Below, piece after piece: positions 19,401 through 29,390 of a stretch of DNA of 64,000 nt (the stretch's first letter is position 1; the number at the start of each line of letters is the position of its first letter). The position numbers and the translations under genes are program-made. Below the pieces are notes generated by a model. The model had not been told where the DNA came from and did not search any database. It saw only the letters and a program-made list of their open reading frames with translations. The DNA lies in contig JAPFFF010000001.1 of assembly GCA_039105265.1 (NCBI GenBank), positions 930,001 through 994,000 of the forward strand. Reading direction: 5' to 3'. The DNA comes from Tritrichomonas musculus. Its lineage: Eukaryota > Parabasalia > Tritrichomonadida > Tritrichomonadidae.

Positions 19401-20007
19401 TAATGGAGATGGTATTGAAAAAAACAAGAAAGAAGCAGCTAAATATTTCAAAATCTTGGGAGAAAAAGGAAATCAAGCAGCAATGTTCAATTATGCGATT
19501 ATGCTAGATAATGGAGATGGTATTGAGAAAAACAAGAAAGAAGCAGCTAAATATTTCAAAATCTTGGGAGAAAAAGGAAATCAAACAGCAATGTTCAATT
19601 ATGCGATTATGCTAGAAAATGGAGAAGGTATTGAATCAAATAAAAAAGAGGCATTTCGTTTGTACAAAAAGTTGGCAGATGAAGGATTTGCTGTGGCAAT
19701 GTTCAAATGTGGATTGTTTTTATTTAATGGTGATGTCATTACTAAAGACAATAACCAAGCAATTCGTTATTTTAAAATGGCAGCTGACAATAAACATGCT
19801 CATTCAATGTTCATTTACGGCACTCTTTTGAATGAAGGCATGGGCGTTGAAAAAGATAAAAAGGAAGCAGCCCGATATTTTAAAATGGCAGCAGACAATG
19901 GTCACAAGAAAGCAATGCTGCAATATGCTGAATTACTAGAAGGAGGTGAAGTAATTCCTCAAAACAAAAAAGAAGCCGAACGTTATCGGCGAATGTCGAA
20001 AGAATAA
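16465..20007 (+). CDS. Protein kinase with about 24 Sel1-like repeats
   Basis: From the ATG at 16465 the protein has 1,180 residues. The upstream in-frame stretch has only a TTG, so I take this ATG. An N-terminal kinase domain (about 12-270) has GEGSFG 19-24, catalytic-type Lys41, HRD 136-138, DFG 156-158 and APE 183-185. All core residues are present, so it should be active; the trichomonad kinase family is TKL-like. From about residue 325 to the end run some 24 Sel1/TPR-like repeats of 36 residues (core: A-x-Y-F/Y-K-x-A-A-D-K-G). Sel1 arrays usually scaffold protein partners. No signal peptide or membrane segment. Repeats at 18253-18708 are nearly identical in DNA, which indicates recent unit duplication. 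Confidence 0.9.
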   Translation: MFQEYHIDLNNFKIIELIGEGSFGKVLKIQHKPSHKLFAAKVSRYNSEVLKNQKSFLHELKAYSKVKHPAVLSFYGFNMTDFQNEPFPTIILNYMQNGSLDIAIKNHSSLSSANKYIILYGIAEGMKYLHSRGIIHRDLKPGNILLDQNLYPHICDFGESKISDLSITSILAQTYSGTPLYMAPEIISEEPYNYKVDIFSFSILAYEIITEKPPFPGYRSVYKLQKAIQEGKRPDLTLIESEDIRELLKEWWLHDPKQRPSFQVFNNSEVEKYIQMYDKVLPPLRPLSKRSEEQEGMMNLSEEKRKIAEYHKREADKGNIDSIFTYASMLFLGDGIPINQSESARYFKMAADRGDTIALIIYGLMINIGLDGNISKEEKAYYLKKSADEGNVEAMYNYARMNDKGDEIPTNKREALKYYKMAADKGNASAMFSYAYMRYKGDGIPVNKKEAAVFFKQAADKGHEIAMRNYAIMNDDGDGIPTNKREALQYYKMAADKGDAESILSYALMFYKGDGIPVSKKEAASYFKKSADLGNEKAMFNYTLMLINGEGIPTNEREAVRYYKMSADKEYVDAMHNYALLCYDGRGCEKNDKEAVIYFKKAADKGSEMSMYNYATMCYSGDGIAVNKKEAAIYFKKAADKGCEMSMYNYAQLCYRGDGIAANKKEAAIYFKKAADKGCEMSMYNYAKKCYSGDGIAVNKKEAAIYFKKAADKGCEMSMNNYAQLCYRGDGIAVNKKEAAIYFKKAADKGHVDAMYNYALMNDNGYGIPTNKKEAAIYYKMSADKGEVNAMFNYALNCYNGDGIPVNKKEAAIYFKKAVDKGHVGAMNNYAHMLDEGDGIPTNKRNAAIYYKKVADKGNESAMYNYALMNDNGDGIPTNKKEAAIYYKMSADKGKVRAMMSYAHMCYKGDGILVNKKETAIYFKKAADKGNEIAMYNYALMSNKGNGIPVNKKEAVHYYKILIEKGNDDAMFDYAVMLDNGDGIEKNKKEAAKYFKILGEKGNQAAMFNYAIMLDNGDGIEKNKKEAAKYFKILGEKGNQTAMFNYAIMLENGEGIESNKKEAFRLYKKLADEGFAVAMFKCGLFLFNGDVITKDNNQAIRYFKMAADNKHAHSMFIYGTLLNEGMGVEKDKKEAARYFKMAADNGHKKAMLQYAELLEGGEVIPQNKKEAERYRRMSKE
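18253..18708 (+). repeat. 108-bp coding repeat units, nearly identical
   Basis: The word ATTTATTTTAAAAA recurs at a strict 108-bp period (for example 18361 and 18469) within units differing at only a few positions. Each unit encodes one 36-residue Sel1 repeat. The flanking repeats of the same gene are far more diverged. Confidence 0.8.
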
Positions 20008-20010
20008 AAA

Positions 20011-20292
20011 TTATAACAAATGAAATTGATAATTGACCTCGAGTTCAGAGCCATCGATTAGATGAGCACTAAAAATTACAAAGTATATATGATATATTCT
20101 TGTTTGGTAATTTATCAATTGATAATGAATAGTTGTTAATGATTCATTAGTAACGAGATTTTCGGGGATAGCTGAAATGCTTGCTTTTAATACATCTAAA
20201 ACGCTCTCATATGCTATTCTATCAGTACAAATGACATCGTTTTCATCGTTATTGTTAAGAGGCTGGATTAGAGTCCTAATGAGTTTAATATT
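20011..20292 (-). pseudogene. Gene fragment, about 93 open codons, no start
   Basis: The minus strand is open for about 93 codons ending at a TAA at 20011-20013, just behind the kinase-Sel1 gene. The reading has ordinary amino-acid composition (NDENDVICTDRIAYESVLDV ... HLIDGSELEVNY), unlike the surrounding AT-rich DNA, but contains no methionine. I do not recognise the family. It is probably the 3' end of a decayed gene transcribed toward the kinase gene. A 3' exon is possible, but no clear splice site is seen. Confidence 0.4.
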
Positions 20293-20607
20293 TTATTATC
20301 AAAGTTGATATGAAAATTGCTCAAAATCAAATAAATCAAGCATATATTTCTCATTTGGCTATTTCAAATATTCTCATTTTTTTTTAATTCAAAATTCTTT
20401 TAAAATATTCACATATTTAAGAATTAATCAAACTTTGAAATAAATAAATAAATAAATAAATAAATAAAAACTGAAAAAAAGTGTCATTTGTCACTTTTAT
20501 GCCTGGACGTATATATCCATATCCATATTATAATATATATATATAAAATGTAAAAAGTGTTTAAAAATTAAATTTTTTTGAATGTTTTATAATTGAATTC
20601 GTTTGGG

Positions 20608-20645
<38 letters not shown>

Positions 20646-20829
20646 TTTTCAACCTTTTGTATCATTTAATCTTATAAGTCGAAAGTTAATTAAATTTATT
20701 CCTAAGTCACCCTTCCAGTCTCGACCTGTTGACTCGAGTCGAACAAATTTTGTCGGTGGACTTGATTCAGATAATCTATAATACTGATTGACTGAGTATA
20801 ATTCATGGTATCAAATTTATCATAGTTGT

Positions 20830-21565
20830 TCATGATGATTGTGGCTTTCTTGAGTCATCAGTGCAGATCACTTTGTAACTTCTTAGCTTGCTATGGTTGA
20901 ATCTTTTCAGTCGAAAACCTTTGAAAGAAGTTTCAGTTCTCAGTTCAATTTGATACCATGAACTATTAAGTAGATGTGTGCATATATTTGTTTCATTTGT
21001 TCTGATAGTGACACCACACTTGTGAGGATCTTTATTTGAACCAATTGCAGTTTCAAAGATACCTTTTGTGGACTCTTTGTTGGCTGATAAAAGTTCAAAC
21101 CTTTTTATATGTAATATATTCGTCTCTTTATCCCAATTTGGCCCAGTCTGGATGAAAAAAACTTTTCTAGCAAATATTTCATCAAATGTAATTGTCATAT
21201 TTATAATCTTACCATTCAGTTCATTTGCATTTTCAACAGATTTCACAATTTCATCATTAACTTTGATGTCAAATGACTTAGGAAAACATTCTTCAGCAGA
21301 AAATATGTGTACACCATTTATTTTTTGTGATAAATCATATTTAAGGTAAAATTCAATTTCAAAGTTGTCATCATCTGAAACGAATGTATCTTCTGAATTA
21401 GGATCGATCAAGCTCTATTTATCGTTCGATGATAAAGATTCATAAATTTTATCTTTTCCAAATGCATCATAAGCTAGAATATTATTCTTTCTACAATAAT
21501 ATTTATTGCATTCATCAACTACAACGACTATCAGCAAATGTTCTAAGTTGTCAAATTTCTTTGAA
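20830..21565 (-). pseudogene. Discoidin-like (F5/8-type) domain protein remnant
   Basis: The minus strand is open from 21414 to 20830. It reads as a beta-rich domain with the trichomonad discoidin-like ending (GVTIRTNETNICTHLLNSSW, then FKGFRLKR and LRSYKVICTD). The same frame continues upstream of a single TAG (21415-21417) for some 48 more codons with sensible protein (KKFDNLEHLLIVVVVDECNKYY). There is no ATG at a reasonable place, so the gene has one premature stop and has lost its 5' end. In trichomonads such domains follow a BTB-like N-terminal part, which is absent here. The domain call is moderate. Confidence 0.5.
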
Positions 21566-21674
21566 AATACTCATTGTTTTATACTGTTGGAAAGTAGCTT
21601 ATTAAAATTTGAAGGAAATATTGATCAGAAAGGTTAAAAGTAAATAAAGTTATGATTGAAAAAAAGCAAAAAAA

Positions 21675-21747
21675 TAGTCCCGACGGGTATCGAACCCGCG
21701 ACCCTGGCCTCATAAGGACCATGCTCTAACCACTGAGCTACGAGACT
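21675..21747 (-). tRNA. tRNA-Ile (anticodon UAU), copy 1
   Basis: Read on the minus strand, the 73-nt sequence folds as a standard cloverleaf: acceptor AGTCTCG/CGGGACT, D arm GCTC/GAGC, anticodon stem TGGTC/GGCCA with loop CTTATGA, and T arm GCGGG/CCCGT with loop TTCGATA. The anticodon at 34-36 is TAT, giving Ile (AUA codons); position 37 is G, which is unusual for Ile. A T7 run just downstream fits a Pol III terminator. The whole gene is identical to 24650-24722. Confidence 0.85.
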
Positions 21748-21858
21748 TCTATGCTTAATTTGAAATAAAGGAAAAGGATCTTTATAAATAAAGCTGGATA
21801 TTTAAATTTGAATAATTAAATAGCCGGTATATTCAATTTTAATAAATTTTATATATTT

Positions 21859-21865
21859 TCATTTT
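21859..21865 (+). promoter_or_regulatory. Inr-like motif of the J-domain gene
   Basis: TCATTTT lies 12-14 nt upstream of the ATG at 21873, the usual trichomonad spacing. Confidence 0.4.
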
Positions 21866-21872
21866 TTAATAT

Positions 21873-22877
21873 ATGTTTTTAAATAAAATACTGTATGATT
21901 TCCTTGGTGTCGATACTAATGCAAGTCAAGAACAAATTAAATTGGCATATAGGAAAAATGTTAAAAGATTTTATCCTAGTCATGATACTGGTTTAGAGTC
22001 TATTAAAGATAAAAACTTCCGATCAATGTCTGATGCATATTCAATTTTAAATGATCCAGAAAAGAGAAAATTATATGATTAATATGGCTTAACAATCAAT
22101 ACTCAAAAAAAATCTGATGATAATCATTTTTTTAATATTTTTGGAAATTTCGATTTTGATTTTACTCCAAAATATAAAACCGACGATATTAATCATGTAA
22201 TCAATGTAACGCTTGAAGATCTTTACAAAGGAAAAAAAGTTAATCTTCTAATTAGAAGAAATATCATATGTCTCGAATGTAAAGGAAATCAATATAATGA
22301 AACCTGCAAAGTATGTCCAAAATGTCATGGTGAAAAATTAATTGAAGAAAAGAAGATTATAACAGTTAACATTGAACCAGGAATGGAAGATGGAGAAAAA
22401 ATCACATTTTATGGATGTTCAGATGAAGATTTATATAAAGAAACCGGCAATTTTGTTGTATGCTTGCATCAAGTAGATCATCCAGTATTCAAAAGGAAAA
22501 AAGACAATCTTTTAATGATAAAGAAGATTAATTTGTGTGATGCTTTGGCAGGATCTAAGATAAAAATCGATCTTTTGGATGGCAGATCTGTATTATTAGC
22601 GCCAGATCCAAATGAAATAATCAAAAAAGATTCAGTAACAAAGATTGAACATGAAGGAATGCCAAAAAGAAATGATATTTCTGAAAAAGGCGATCTTTTT
22701 ATAAAGTTTGAAGTAGAATTTCCAACTAAATCACAAATATCACCGCAATTATTAAATGAGCTTAGAAAATGCTTTCCACCATCAAATGATGAAGATGATC
22801 CAATAATAATTAATCAAAAAGATATTCAACAAGATAAAATGATTAATTCTAATATTAATGAATTTGATTTAAATTAA
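21873..22877 (+). pseudogene. DnaJ/Hsp40-type co-chaperone, one internal stop and cut 3' end
   Basis: One frame runs from the ATG at 21873 to 22877, with a single TAA at 22080-22082. Before it is a J domain (ILYDFLGVDTNASQEQIKLA ... MSDAYSILNDPEKRKLYD). After it come a short linker, a client-binding beta domain with a reduced zinc-finger region (CLECKG and CKVCPKCHG) and the second beta domain (GDLFIKFEVEFP). The HPD tripeptide that activates Hsp70 reads SHD (FYPSHD), so the J domain would be weak or inactive. Only about half of the usual four zinc-finger motifs remain. The last codon TAA comes from the TTAA target of the foldback element at 22878. The frame otherwise continues beyond that element for about six codons (24363-24384). 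Confidence 0.75.
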
Positions 22878-24362
22878 GGGTGGAGTCTCAAAATTTTTCG
22901 CCACTAAAAAATTTGAGAGAAAATATTCAAAATTTCATTGAATTTTTGCACACCCCATAAGTACCTTCTCTGTTTGAAATTGATTGAAGTTATTTTAAAT
23001 CAATATCAACTATGACTGTGGATATAACGTAACGTTTTGCGTTTTTTTATTTTTTGGGTTTATCAAGATAAAAATCGATTTCATTTTTTTTTATATTTTT
23101 AAAATCATCATATAATAAAACCCAATAAAAAATTTAATAAATAAAAAATAAAATTTTATTTTAAATATATAATAATAAGTAAATATTTATTTAATTTCAT
23201 CTTAGCTTCAAAAAATGTACAAACAAGAATGAAAAAAATTGAATGGAAGAGTCGCATTTTTTTACATTCAATTTTTTAATCTTGATTTATAAAAAAAGTT
23301 TATAATAGATAATAAGAATGTATTAACTTAATAATTCTTATTATTTTAAATAAATAAAACGCGTTTTTGACGAAAATTCCCATATTATAGATATTAACGA
23401 AAATAATTCTAGGACATGGAAAGAAAATTAAAAAAGATCAGGCATATTTTTATTTGCGGAGTCATATATAATAAAGGAAAAAACTTCATATTCTTATTTT
23501 TCTTGAATAATTTTTGCAATATATATCAAATAAAAAAAAACAAGTTAAGGGAACAAATTAAGGAGAGAGCGCATTAAATAAAAGAATTTAAGACGATTAT
23601 TTTGAAAAAAACATATGATATTGCTATTTTTATCGATGAAATTAAAAATTTCAAAATTTATCTGAGGTTTGAAAACAAAAAAGTAGTAATGTAAATCATA
23701 ATCGTACACTATTAATGTATGAGTGCATTTGGTTTAATGTATTTGATTTGATTAGTAAGAAATGAATTCTGTATTTAATCCTACTAAAAAATTGTTAGAA
23801 AAAAGTAATAATGCAAAAATAAACTTTTTGAGAAAAAATATGACTGTGGATATAATATGGGAATTTTCGTCAAAAACGCGTTTTATTTATTTAAAATAAT
23901 AAGAATTATTAAGTTAATACATTCTTATTATCTATTATAAACTTTTTTTATAAATCAAGATTAAAAAATTGAATGTAAAAAAATGCGACTCTTCCATTCA
24001 ATTTTTTTCATTCTTGTTTGTACATTTTTTGAAGCTAAGATGAAATTAAATAAATATTTACTTATTATTATATATTTAAAATAAAATTTTATTTTTTATT
24101 TATTAAATTTTTTATTGGGTTTTATTATATGATGATTTTAAAAATATAAAAAAAAATGAAATCGATTTTTATCTTGATAAACCCAAAAAATAAAAAAACG
24201 CAAAACGTTACGTTATATCCACAGTCATAGTTGATATTGATTTAAAATAACTTCAATCAATTTCAAACAGAGAAGGTACTTATGGGGTGTGCAAAAATTC
24301 AATGAAATTTTGAATATTTTCTCTCAAATTTTTTAGTGGCGAAAAATTTTGAGACTCCACCC
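22878..24362. mobile_element. Foldback DNA transposon with 512-bp arms, TTAA target
   Basis: A 1,485-bp element with inverted arms of exactly equal length (22878-23389 and 23851-24362), identical wherever compared, around a 461-bp spacer. The ends read GGGTGGAGTCTC, and TTAA flanks both sides (22874-22877, 24363-24366), as in piggyBac-type insertion. No ORF is present, so it is non-autonomous. A diverged relative lies at 36759-37779. Arms without indels imply a young insertion or homogenisation. Confidence 0.8.
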
Positions 24363-24649
24363 TTAAACTTAAACAGTTCATCTAAATGATTATAAATTTA
24401 ATGTTTTATTTAATTTTTTTATTAAAAACGATTTGCAATTTCAATATTAATTTTGGAATGCTAAATGCATTGATATTGATATAATACATCTAATTATCAA
24501 TGAATTCAATTTTACCAGATTTATTTTATGAAGCTCACAATTTTAATATTATTTACCAAAATTTTGAAATTTTTGAAAATAAATTCAGTAATTGATGGAA
24601 ATATTGATCAGAAAAGTTAAAGTAAATAAATTAAAAAAAAAGCAAAAAA

Positions 24650-24722
24650 TAGTCCCGACGGGTATCGAACCCGCGACCCTGGCCTCATAAGGACCATGCT
24701 CTAACCACTGAGCTACGAGACT
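24650..24722 (-). tRNA. tRNA-Ile (anticodon UAU), copy 2
   Basis: Identical in all 73 positions to 21675-21747 and in the same orientation. Flanks are also similar for about 50-60 bp on the 3' side (GAAATATTGATCAGAAA-type words) and about 10 bp on the 5' side, so a small segment containing the gene was duplicated. An A-run on the plus strand gives the downstream T terminator. Confidence 0.85.
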
Positions 24723-24900
24723 TCTATGCATTATTTATTTGCTGTTATGTTTATAGAAGAAAATGATCTTTATTTTATTTACTAGCTCATTTCTTGTTTC
24801 TATATTACAACTCATTAAATTTTTATGTGAAAATTTTGAAAAATTTATATTTTGATATTGCAAACAAAATATTTCCATTAATATCGTTTCTTTTTATTTT

Positions 24901-25752
24901 TCATTTTTTGTTGAAATCATTTAAAAATTCATCTTCTAATATATCATCAATATCTGGACGAAGTTGAGGATTCATATGAGTACATCTCTCAATAAGTTTC
25001 CTTAGTTGTTTGTTCATGTCATTTCTAAAGGATAAAGAGCCTTTCACGATTTGTGTCAATATAGTATTTGCACTGTTACTTTCGTATGGAAACTCCAACT
25101 CAAAAATTGAATATAATGTGATTCCAATTGCATATATATCTGATTTTAATGCATTAAAATATCCTTTATAGAATAACTCTGGTGCTGCATAATGCAATGT
25201 TCCATTTTTATATTCTTCTCCAACAATAATAACTATACGACAAAAGCCAAAATCGCATATTTTCGCTGTTAACTCAGTATTTAATAAAATATTTTCTGTT
25301 TTAATGTCGCCATGTGAAATTCCTTTTTTATGGAGATATTGAATTGCTTTCAAAAAGTCAAAAATTATCTTTTTTTTAATTTCTTCATTCTTAATTCCTT
25401 CATTTTTCATATATGATAATAAACTTCCTTTTTCACAATATTCAGTAATAAGAACAATGAATTCTTCTTCGTCTTCGTTTTTGATTTCAAATGATTCAAT
25501 ATATTTTATAATATTAGGATGAGAAAGTGATTTGAGAACATTAATTTCATTAAATACTGATTCTAATTTGTTGATACTGATTGCATCGGCTTTTGACATG
25601 ACTTTAGCTGAAAAATTTTGATGTGTTAATTGATCTTCAATTAATAAAACAATAGATGAACTGCCAGAATCAATATGTTCAATTACCTTATAACCATGAA
25701 AAGATGATGGAATGTTGATTGGATATCCTTCTTTTGTTTTTGATTGTATCAT
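24901..25752 (-). CDS. Serine/threonine protein kinase, trichomonad CAMK-like, HGD variant
   Basis: A 283-residue single-domain kinase. Lys50 (SAKV) and the glutamate of helix C (NEINVL) are present, as are DFG 167-169 and APE 190-192. The glycine loop is weak (IDSGSSSIV) and the catalytic loop reads HGD (147-149) in place of HRD, followed by the usual K-x-x-N. Loss of the Arg frees the kinase from activation-loop control but need not abolish activity. The start is the first ATG, 1 nt below a TCATTA Inr-like motif. No extra domain, signal or membrane segment. It reads toward the tRNA at 24650-24722, 178 bp away. Confidence 0.9.
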   Translation of the reverse strand: MIQSKTKEGYPINIPSSFHGYKVIEHIDSGSSSIVLLIEDQLTHQNFSAKVMSKADAISINKLESVFNEINVLKSLSHPNIIKYIESFEIKNEDEEEFIVLITEYCEKGSLLSYMKNEGIKNEEIKKKIIFDFLKAIQYLHKKGISHGDIKTENILLNTELTAKICDFGFCRIVIIVGEEYKNGTLHYAAPELFYKGYFNALKSDIYAIGITLYSIFELEFPYESNSANTILTQIVKGSLSFRNDMNKQLRKLIERCTHMNPQLRPDIDDILEDEFLNDFNKK

Positions 25753-25758
25753 TAATGA
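25753..25758 (-). promoter_or_regulatory. Inr-like motif abutting the kinase start codon
   Basis: TCATTA on the minus strand immediately precedes the ATG at 25752, implying a leader of only a few nucleotides. Confidence 0.45.
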
Positions 25759-26686
25759 AATGTTATAATGAAATTAAAAATAATTCAAATTATTGAATAG
25801 ATGTAAAAATAATAATTGACATATTGAATAAAATATAAATCAAAAAAATTTATTGTTTTTCTCAAAATATCTATTTTATTATTTAAAATAAAGTAAAATA
25901 ATCATTATTTTATATATTAATCAATTTATTATATGTAATAATATTATATTAATGACTTAAATAAAATTGTTTTTGGAGATAAAACCAAAATATGATATTT
26001 AATGACTGGTCAAAAGCTTATTCAAATATTTTTATCGTATGAATTTGAAAACGATAAAAATAGCATATTGTAATTCAATTATTTTAATAGTAATACTATC
26101 TTTTTTAATTTAGATAATAATTATTAAAGGTTTTCTCTAATGCCATGACCAAATGATGATAATTAGCAAACTTAGTAACCTTTTCTAATAAAAACAATCA
26201 ATTTAATTATTGATATTTTTTTCAGTATTATGCTTCTTATTTCATTGATAGAATTGATAACTCTCAGGAATAAATAGCCATTATCAAACTTTTTTTATTT
26301 TTTTTTATTTTTTTTTTTTTGATATCGAAATCTACTTTGAGGCATTAAAGTTGATAAAAACTTTGTAAAATAGCAATTAATACAATCTAAATTTTTTTCA
26401 TTAAATAATTAGAAATGCACTTAAATAGTTCTCTTTTAATGTCTCACATTTAACTTCTAATTGTTGAGATTCTCTATTTTTCTGATTGCAGTTTTCAATA
26501 ATGATAAAATAAAAGGTAGTGTTCTGATATCAATTACCCCAAAAATAGTCCATTTGATAAAAATGAAACTCAAAAATCCTATAAAGATTTTTCGTTAAAT
26601 AATTTTACTTTTTGACATTAGATTAGGTGAAATTTAGGTGAAAGAAATTTAAAAAAAACTGTCAAACTTTTTATTCCTAGATAAAA
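25759..26686. other. Intergenic, AT-rich
   Basis: No ORF above background, no tRNA and no clear inverted or tandem repeat apart from A/T runs (for example 26285-26321). Confidence 0.5.
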
Positions 26687-27663
26687 ATGACAAAAGAAAC
26701 AATCAAATTTCTCGATTTTTCATATTGTTTTGATGAAAAAATACTTAAAATACCATCAAGTACATCAATTAAAGAAATAAAAATTGATGAATCTACTAGG
26801 ATTGTTTAATTATAATAGAGTCGTCTATCCAGAAAGAAAAATTATCAGATTGTTTATTAGAAGCATATTCTTTCTTTTTCGCATTAATTAATTCTCAATA
26901 TTCAATATCATCTTTAGATTGCTTCACTAAAATACAAAGTATAAATTCTGACTTTTTTGGTCAAACCTACAAAGCACAGAGAGCATCTGATCCTTCCATT
27001 TTTTATTATATTCGAGAAATCCACAAAGATTCTATAATTACTCAAAATCAAGAAGGACATCGAATAAATTCACGTCTAGCTTATGTTCCAAATCATCCAT
27101 CCATGATTAATCTTTGTTTTACTTTTGAAGATTCTCGGAATTATTATTTTATTTACAAATATGCAGAACCTTATTTATTCGAGGGCGACCAAATAATGCA
27201 CAATACTAGAGCAAGAGGCAGAGATCTACTAGATGCTCTCGATCACATTGCCCAATATGCAAATGTTCTTCACCCACTGACTGAATACAATGTTTTACAG
27301 AAAGATGGCCAATTAAAGCTGTCACTTTTTGATGTAAAAGCAGATGAAGTATATTCCCAATGTCTATTCGCTGATATCACATGTCATCCGCCTGAATATT
27401 TAGAAAAAAATGAGTACAATGCAAAATCACTTGTCTGGTTCCTTGGCATCATCATCTACATGCTCCAGTTCAAAGAGAATCCGTTTTTTGTCGGCACGCA
27501 GACTGAAGTCAGGGACGCAATTTTGAACAAAGAACCTACTTTAATGCCGTATTACAACAAAGACTTCATTGAACTTGTTAAAAGGTTGCTGGCAAAAAAT
27601 CCAGACGAAAGGCCAAATTTTGATTCAATTAAAAACGATAGATTTTTTAAATTAAAATATTGA
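26687..27663 (+). pseudogene. Protein kinase-like pseudokinase with broken N-terminus
   Basis: An ATG at 26687 opens 40 codons, ended by TAA at 26807-26809. A different frame is then open without interruption from 26812 to 27663, about 283 codons. The second part follows a kinase fold: an N-lobe near FTKIQSINSDFFGQTYKAQR, a hinge-like FIYKYAEPYLFEG, a C-lobe with DLWSLG-like SLVWFLGIIIYML, and the RLLAKNPDERPNF ending typical of kinases. The catalytic-loop position (LHPLTEYNVL) lacks HRD and the DFG position reads LFD, so it could not be an ordinary active kinase. The frame change near 26810 suggests a dying gene; a shorter protein from ATG 27103 is less likely to fold. Confidence 0.6.
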
Positions 27664-28163
27664 CTTAAATGAAAACATGATCTTTTTATAAGCTATAAAT
27701 AAATGAACACAAGTATTTAATCTTAGTTTGGTGTTTCTGATAAAATTGAATGTATAAAGATTTCAAAAAAAAGTGGTTTATTTCAAAATGGAATTCTTTG
27801 CATTTGAAAAAGTTTGTTCATACATGTCAATTTAGAAATGATCAAATGCTTAGTAATCTTAATTCAGTGTAGGCATTCTTGAATTAAAAAAAAAAAGTTT
27901 TTCATAATTGAATAGATAACAAATGCATGTTCCAATATCAATTAGCATTTTATTGACATGAAATAATTAACATTTTTTAATATGTTTGAAATAATGATTA
28001 GGAATATTATGTAAAATGTTATTCAGAATGCTCTTAATGATAAAGATAAAAAATTTTTTGAAGCCAAGTCATGGAAAATTGATAATTTTTAAAAATTTGA
28101 TTTTTAATAATAAACGGTTACACTTTGAGAAAAAATTTTAGCGGTTATTAAAAATTTTAGTTA
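27664..28163. other. Intergenic, AT-rich
   Basis: Nothing recognisable; short A and T runs only. Confidence 0.5.
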
Positions 28164-28565
28164 ATGAATACCAACAATTGGAAAGCAATAATTATCGAAA
28201 TAGATAATATACCGATTGTGTACGACTTAAACGAGGAAAATAAGTTAGTTCACAAATTTAAAAGGCGAAGAAATCGGAAAATCTTAAAAAGCAAACATAA
28301 TAAAAAAGGAATCTCGGATGAAGATGCAGATTCAAGCAATATTCAGCAAAAAAATGAAAATTATCTGATTTGTCCAAAGCAGGATCTTTTTCCCAACTCA
28401 TCAATAATTATTAATTTTGATGCATATAAGCCAAAACTCTTAATCTCTGATTCAATGGTAATTGAAAAGAAATTAGATTTGCCCCCATTTCCATCTTTTA
28501 ATGAAAATAATATTTTTGATATAAATGATGATATCAATGAAATACTAAATTATGATGATATCTGA
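28164..28565 (+). CDS. Hypothetical protein with basic cluster and acidic tail
   Basis: A 133-residue ORF with its own ATG. It has a short hydrophobic N-terminus (KAIIIEIDNIPIVYDL), a strongly basic stretch at about 31-50 (KFKRRRNRKILKSKHNKK) that could be a nuclear-localisation signal, and an Asn/Asp/Ile-rich acidic tail. No family recognised and no membrane segment or repeats. Composition is more protein-like than its flanks, but length and low complexity leave doubt. It might be a C-terminal remnant of a transcription-factor-type gene. Confidence 0.4.
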   Translation: MNTNNWKAIIIEIDNIPIVYDLNEENKLVHKFKRRRNRKILKSKHNKKGISDEDADSSNIQQKNENYLICPKQDLFPNSSIIINFDAYKPKLLISDSMVIEKKLDLPPFPSFNENNIFDINDDINEILNYDDI

Positions 28566-29390
28566 TGTTTTCCAAGGCAATTTAGAACATTATTAATAAA
28601 ATGTATTATTTTTATTATTCAAGAATATTATATTTATCTTTAGATTTTTGTTTTCAATGACATGACTCTAAATGAAAGCATATAATCATTACTTGCTATA
28701 AAATATTTTTTAAAGATATTGAATTCTTTTTTAAATATTATTCAAAAAATAATTATGATCAATTATGCAAACATATCTGTTTAATACTCTATCAATAGTT
28801 AGATATTCTAATTTTCTCATGATTTGTATTTTAAAATATATTTTTAGTCATATCAAATATTTAATATCATTTTAGATAATTATTATAATTTTAATCAGAT
28901 TATAATTATCTATATAAAAGTCTTTTTTAAAATGCATATTTTTGTCTTTTAGATATCTATTGAAGTTTAATATTATTATTATTTTTCCCGACTTAGAATT
29001 ATGACATTGGTTTTTTTTTAAAAAAAGTTAGATGTTCTTCAAATTCAAAGAAAATTTCAAGTTATTTTAAATACCTATATATGTCATATAAAGAACTATC
29101 AATAATATGTCTGTTTTTAAATTGAAAATGTATATAGAATATTTGTTGATATATTTTACAAAAGGTATAATATGATAATTTATATTATTCAATATGTGAT
29201 AACTTTTAATAACAAATGTACCATTCATTTAATGATATATTTCTCTTTTCTAAATGAATGAAGCATTTAAAAATTAAAATTTGTCATAAATTGGGTACTA
29301 GCCTATATAAATATATATTTAAATAAAAAATTTTTTCTCTCAATTTTTTTTTTAAAAAGTTAAAGAAATTGAATTGTTTAATAAAATAAA
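28566..29390. other. Intergenic, AT-rich
   Basis: No ORF, repeat or RNA gene supported. The last 100 bp contain a T-rich stretch before the Sel1 gene. Confidence 0.5.

Noticed and set aside
20593-20781. 62-codon ORF starting in an A-run
   Set aside because: A poly-Lys start from a homopolymer and no recognisable protein.
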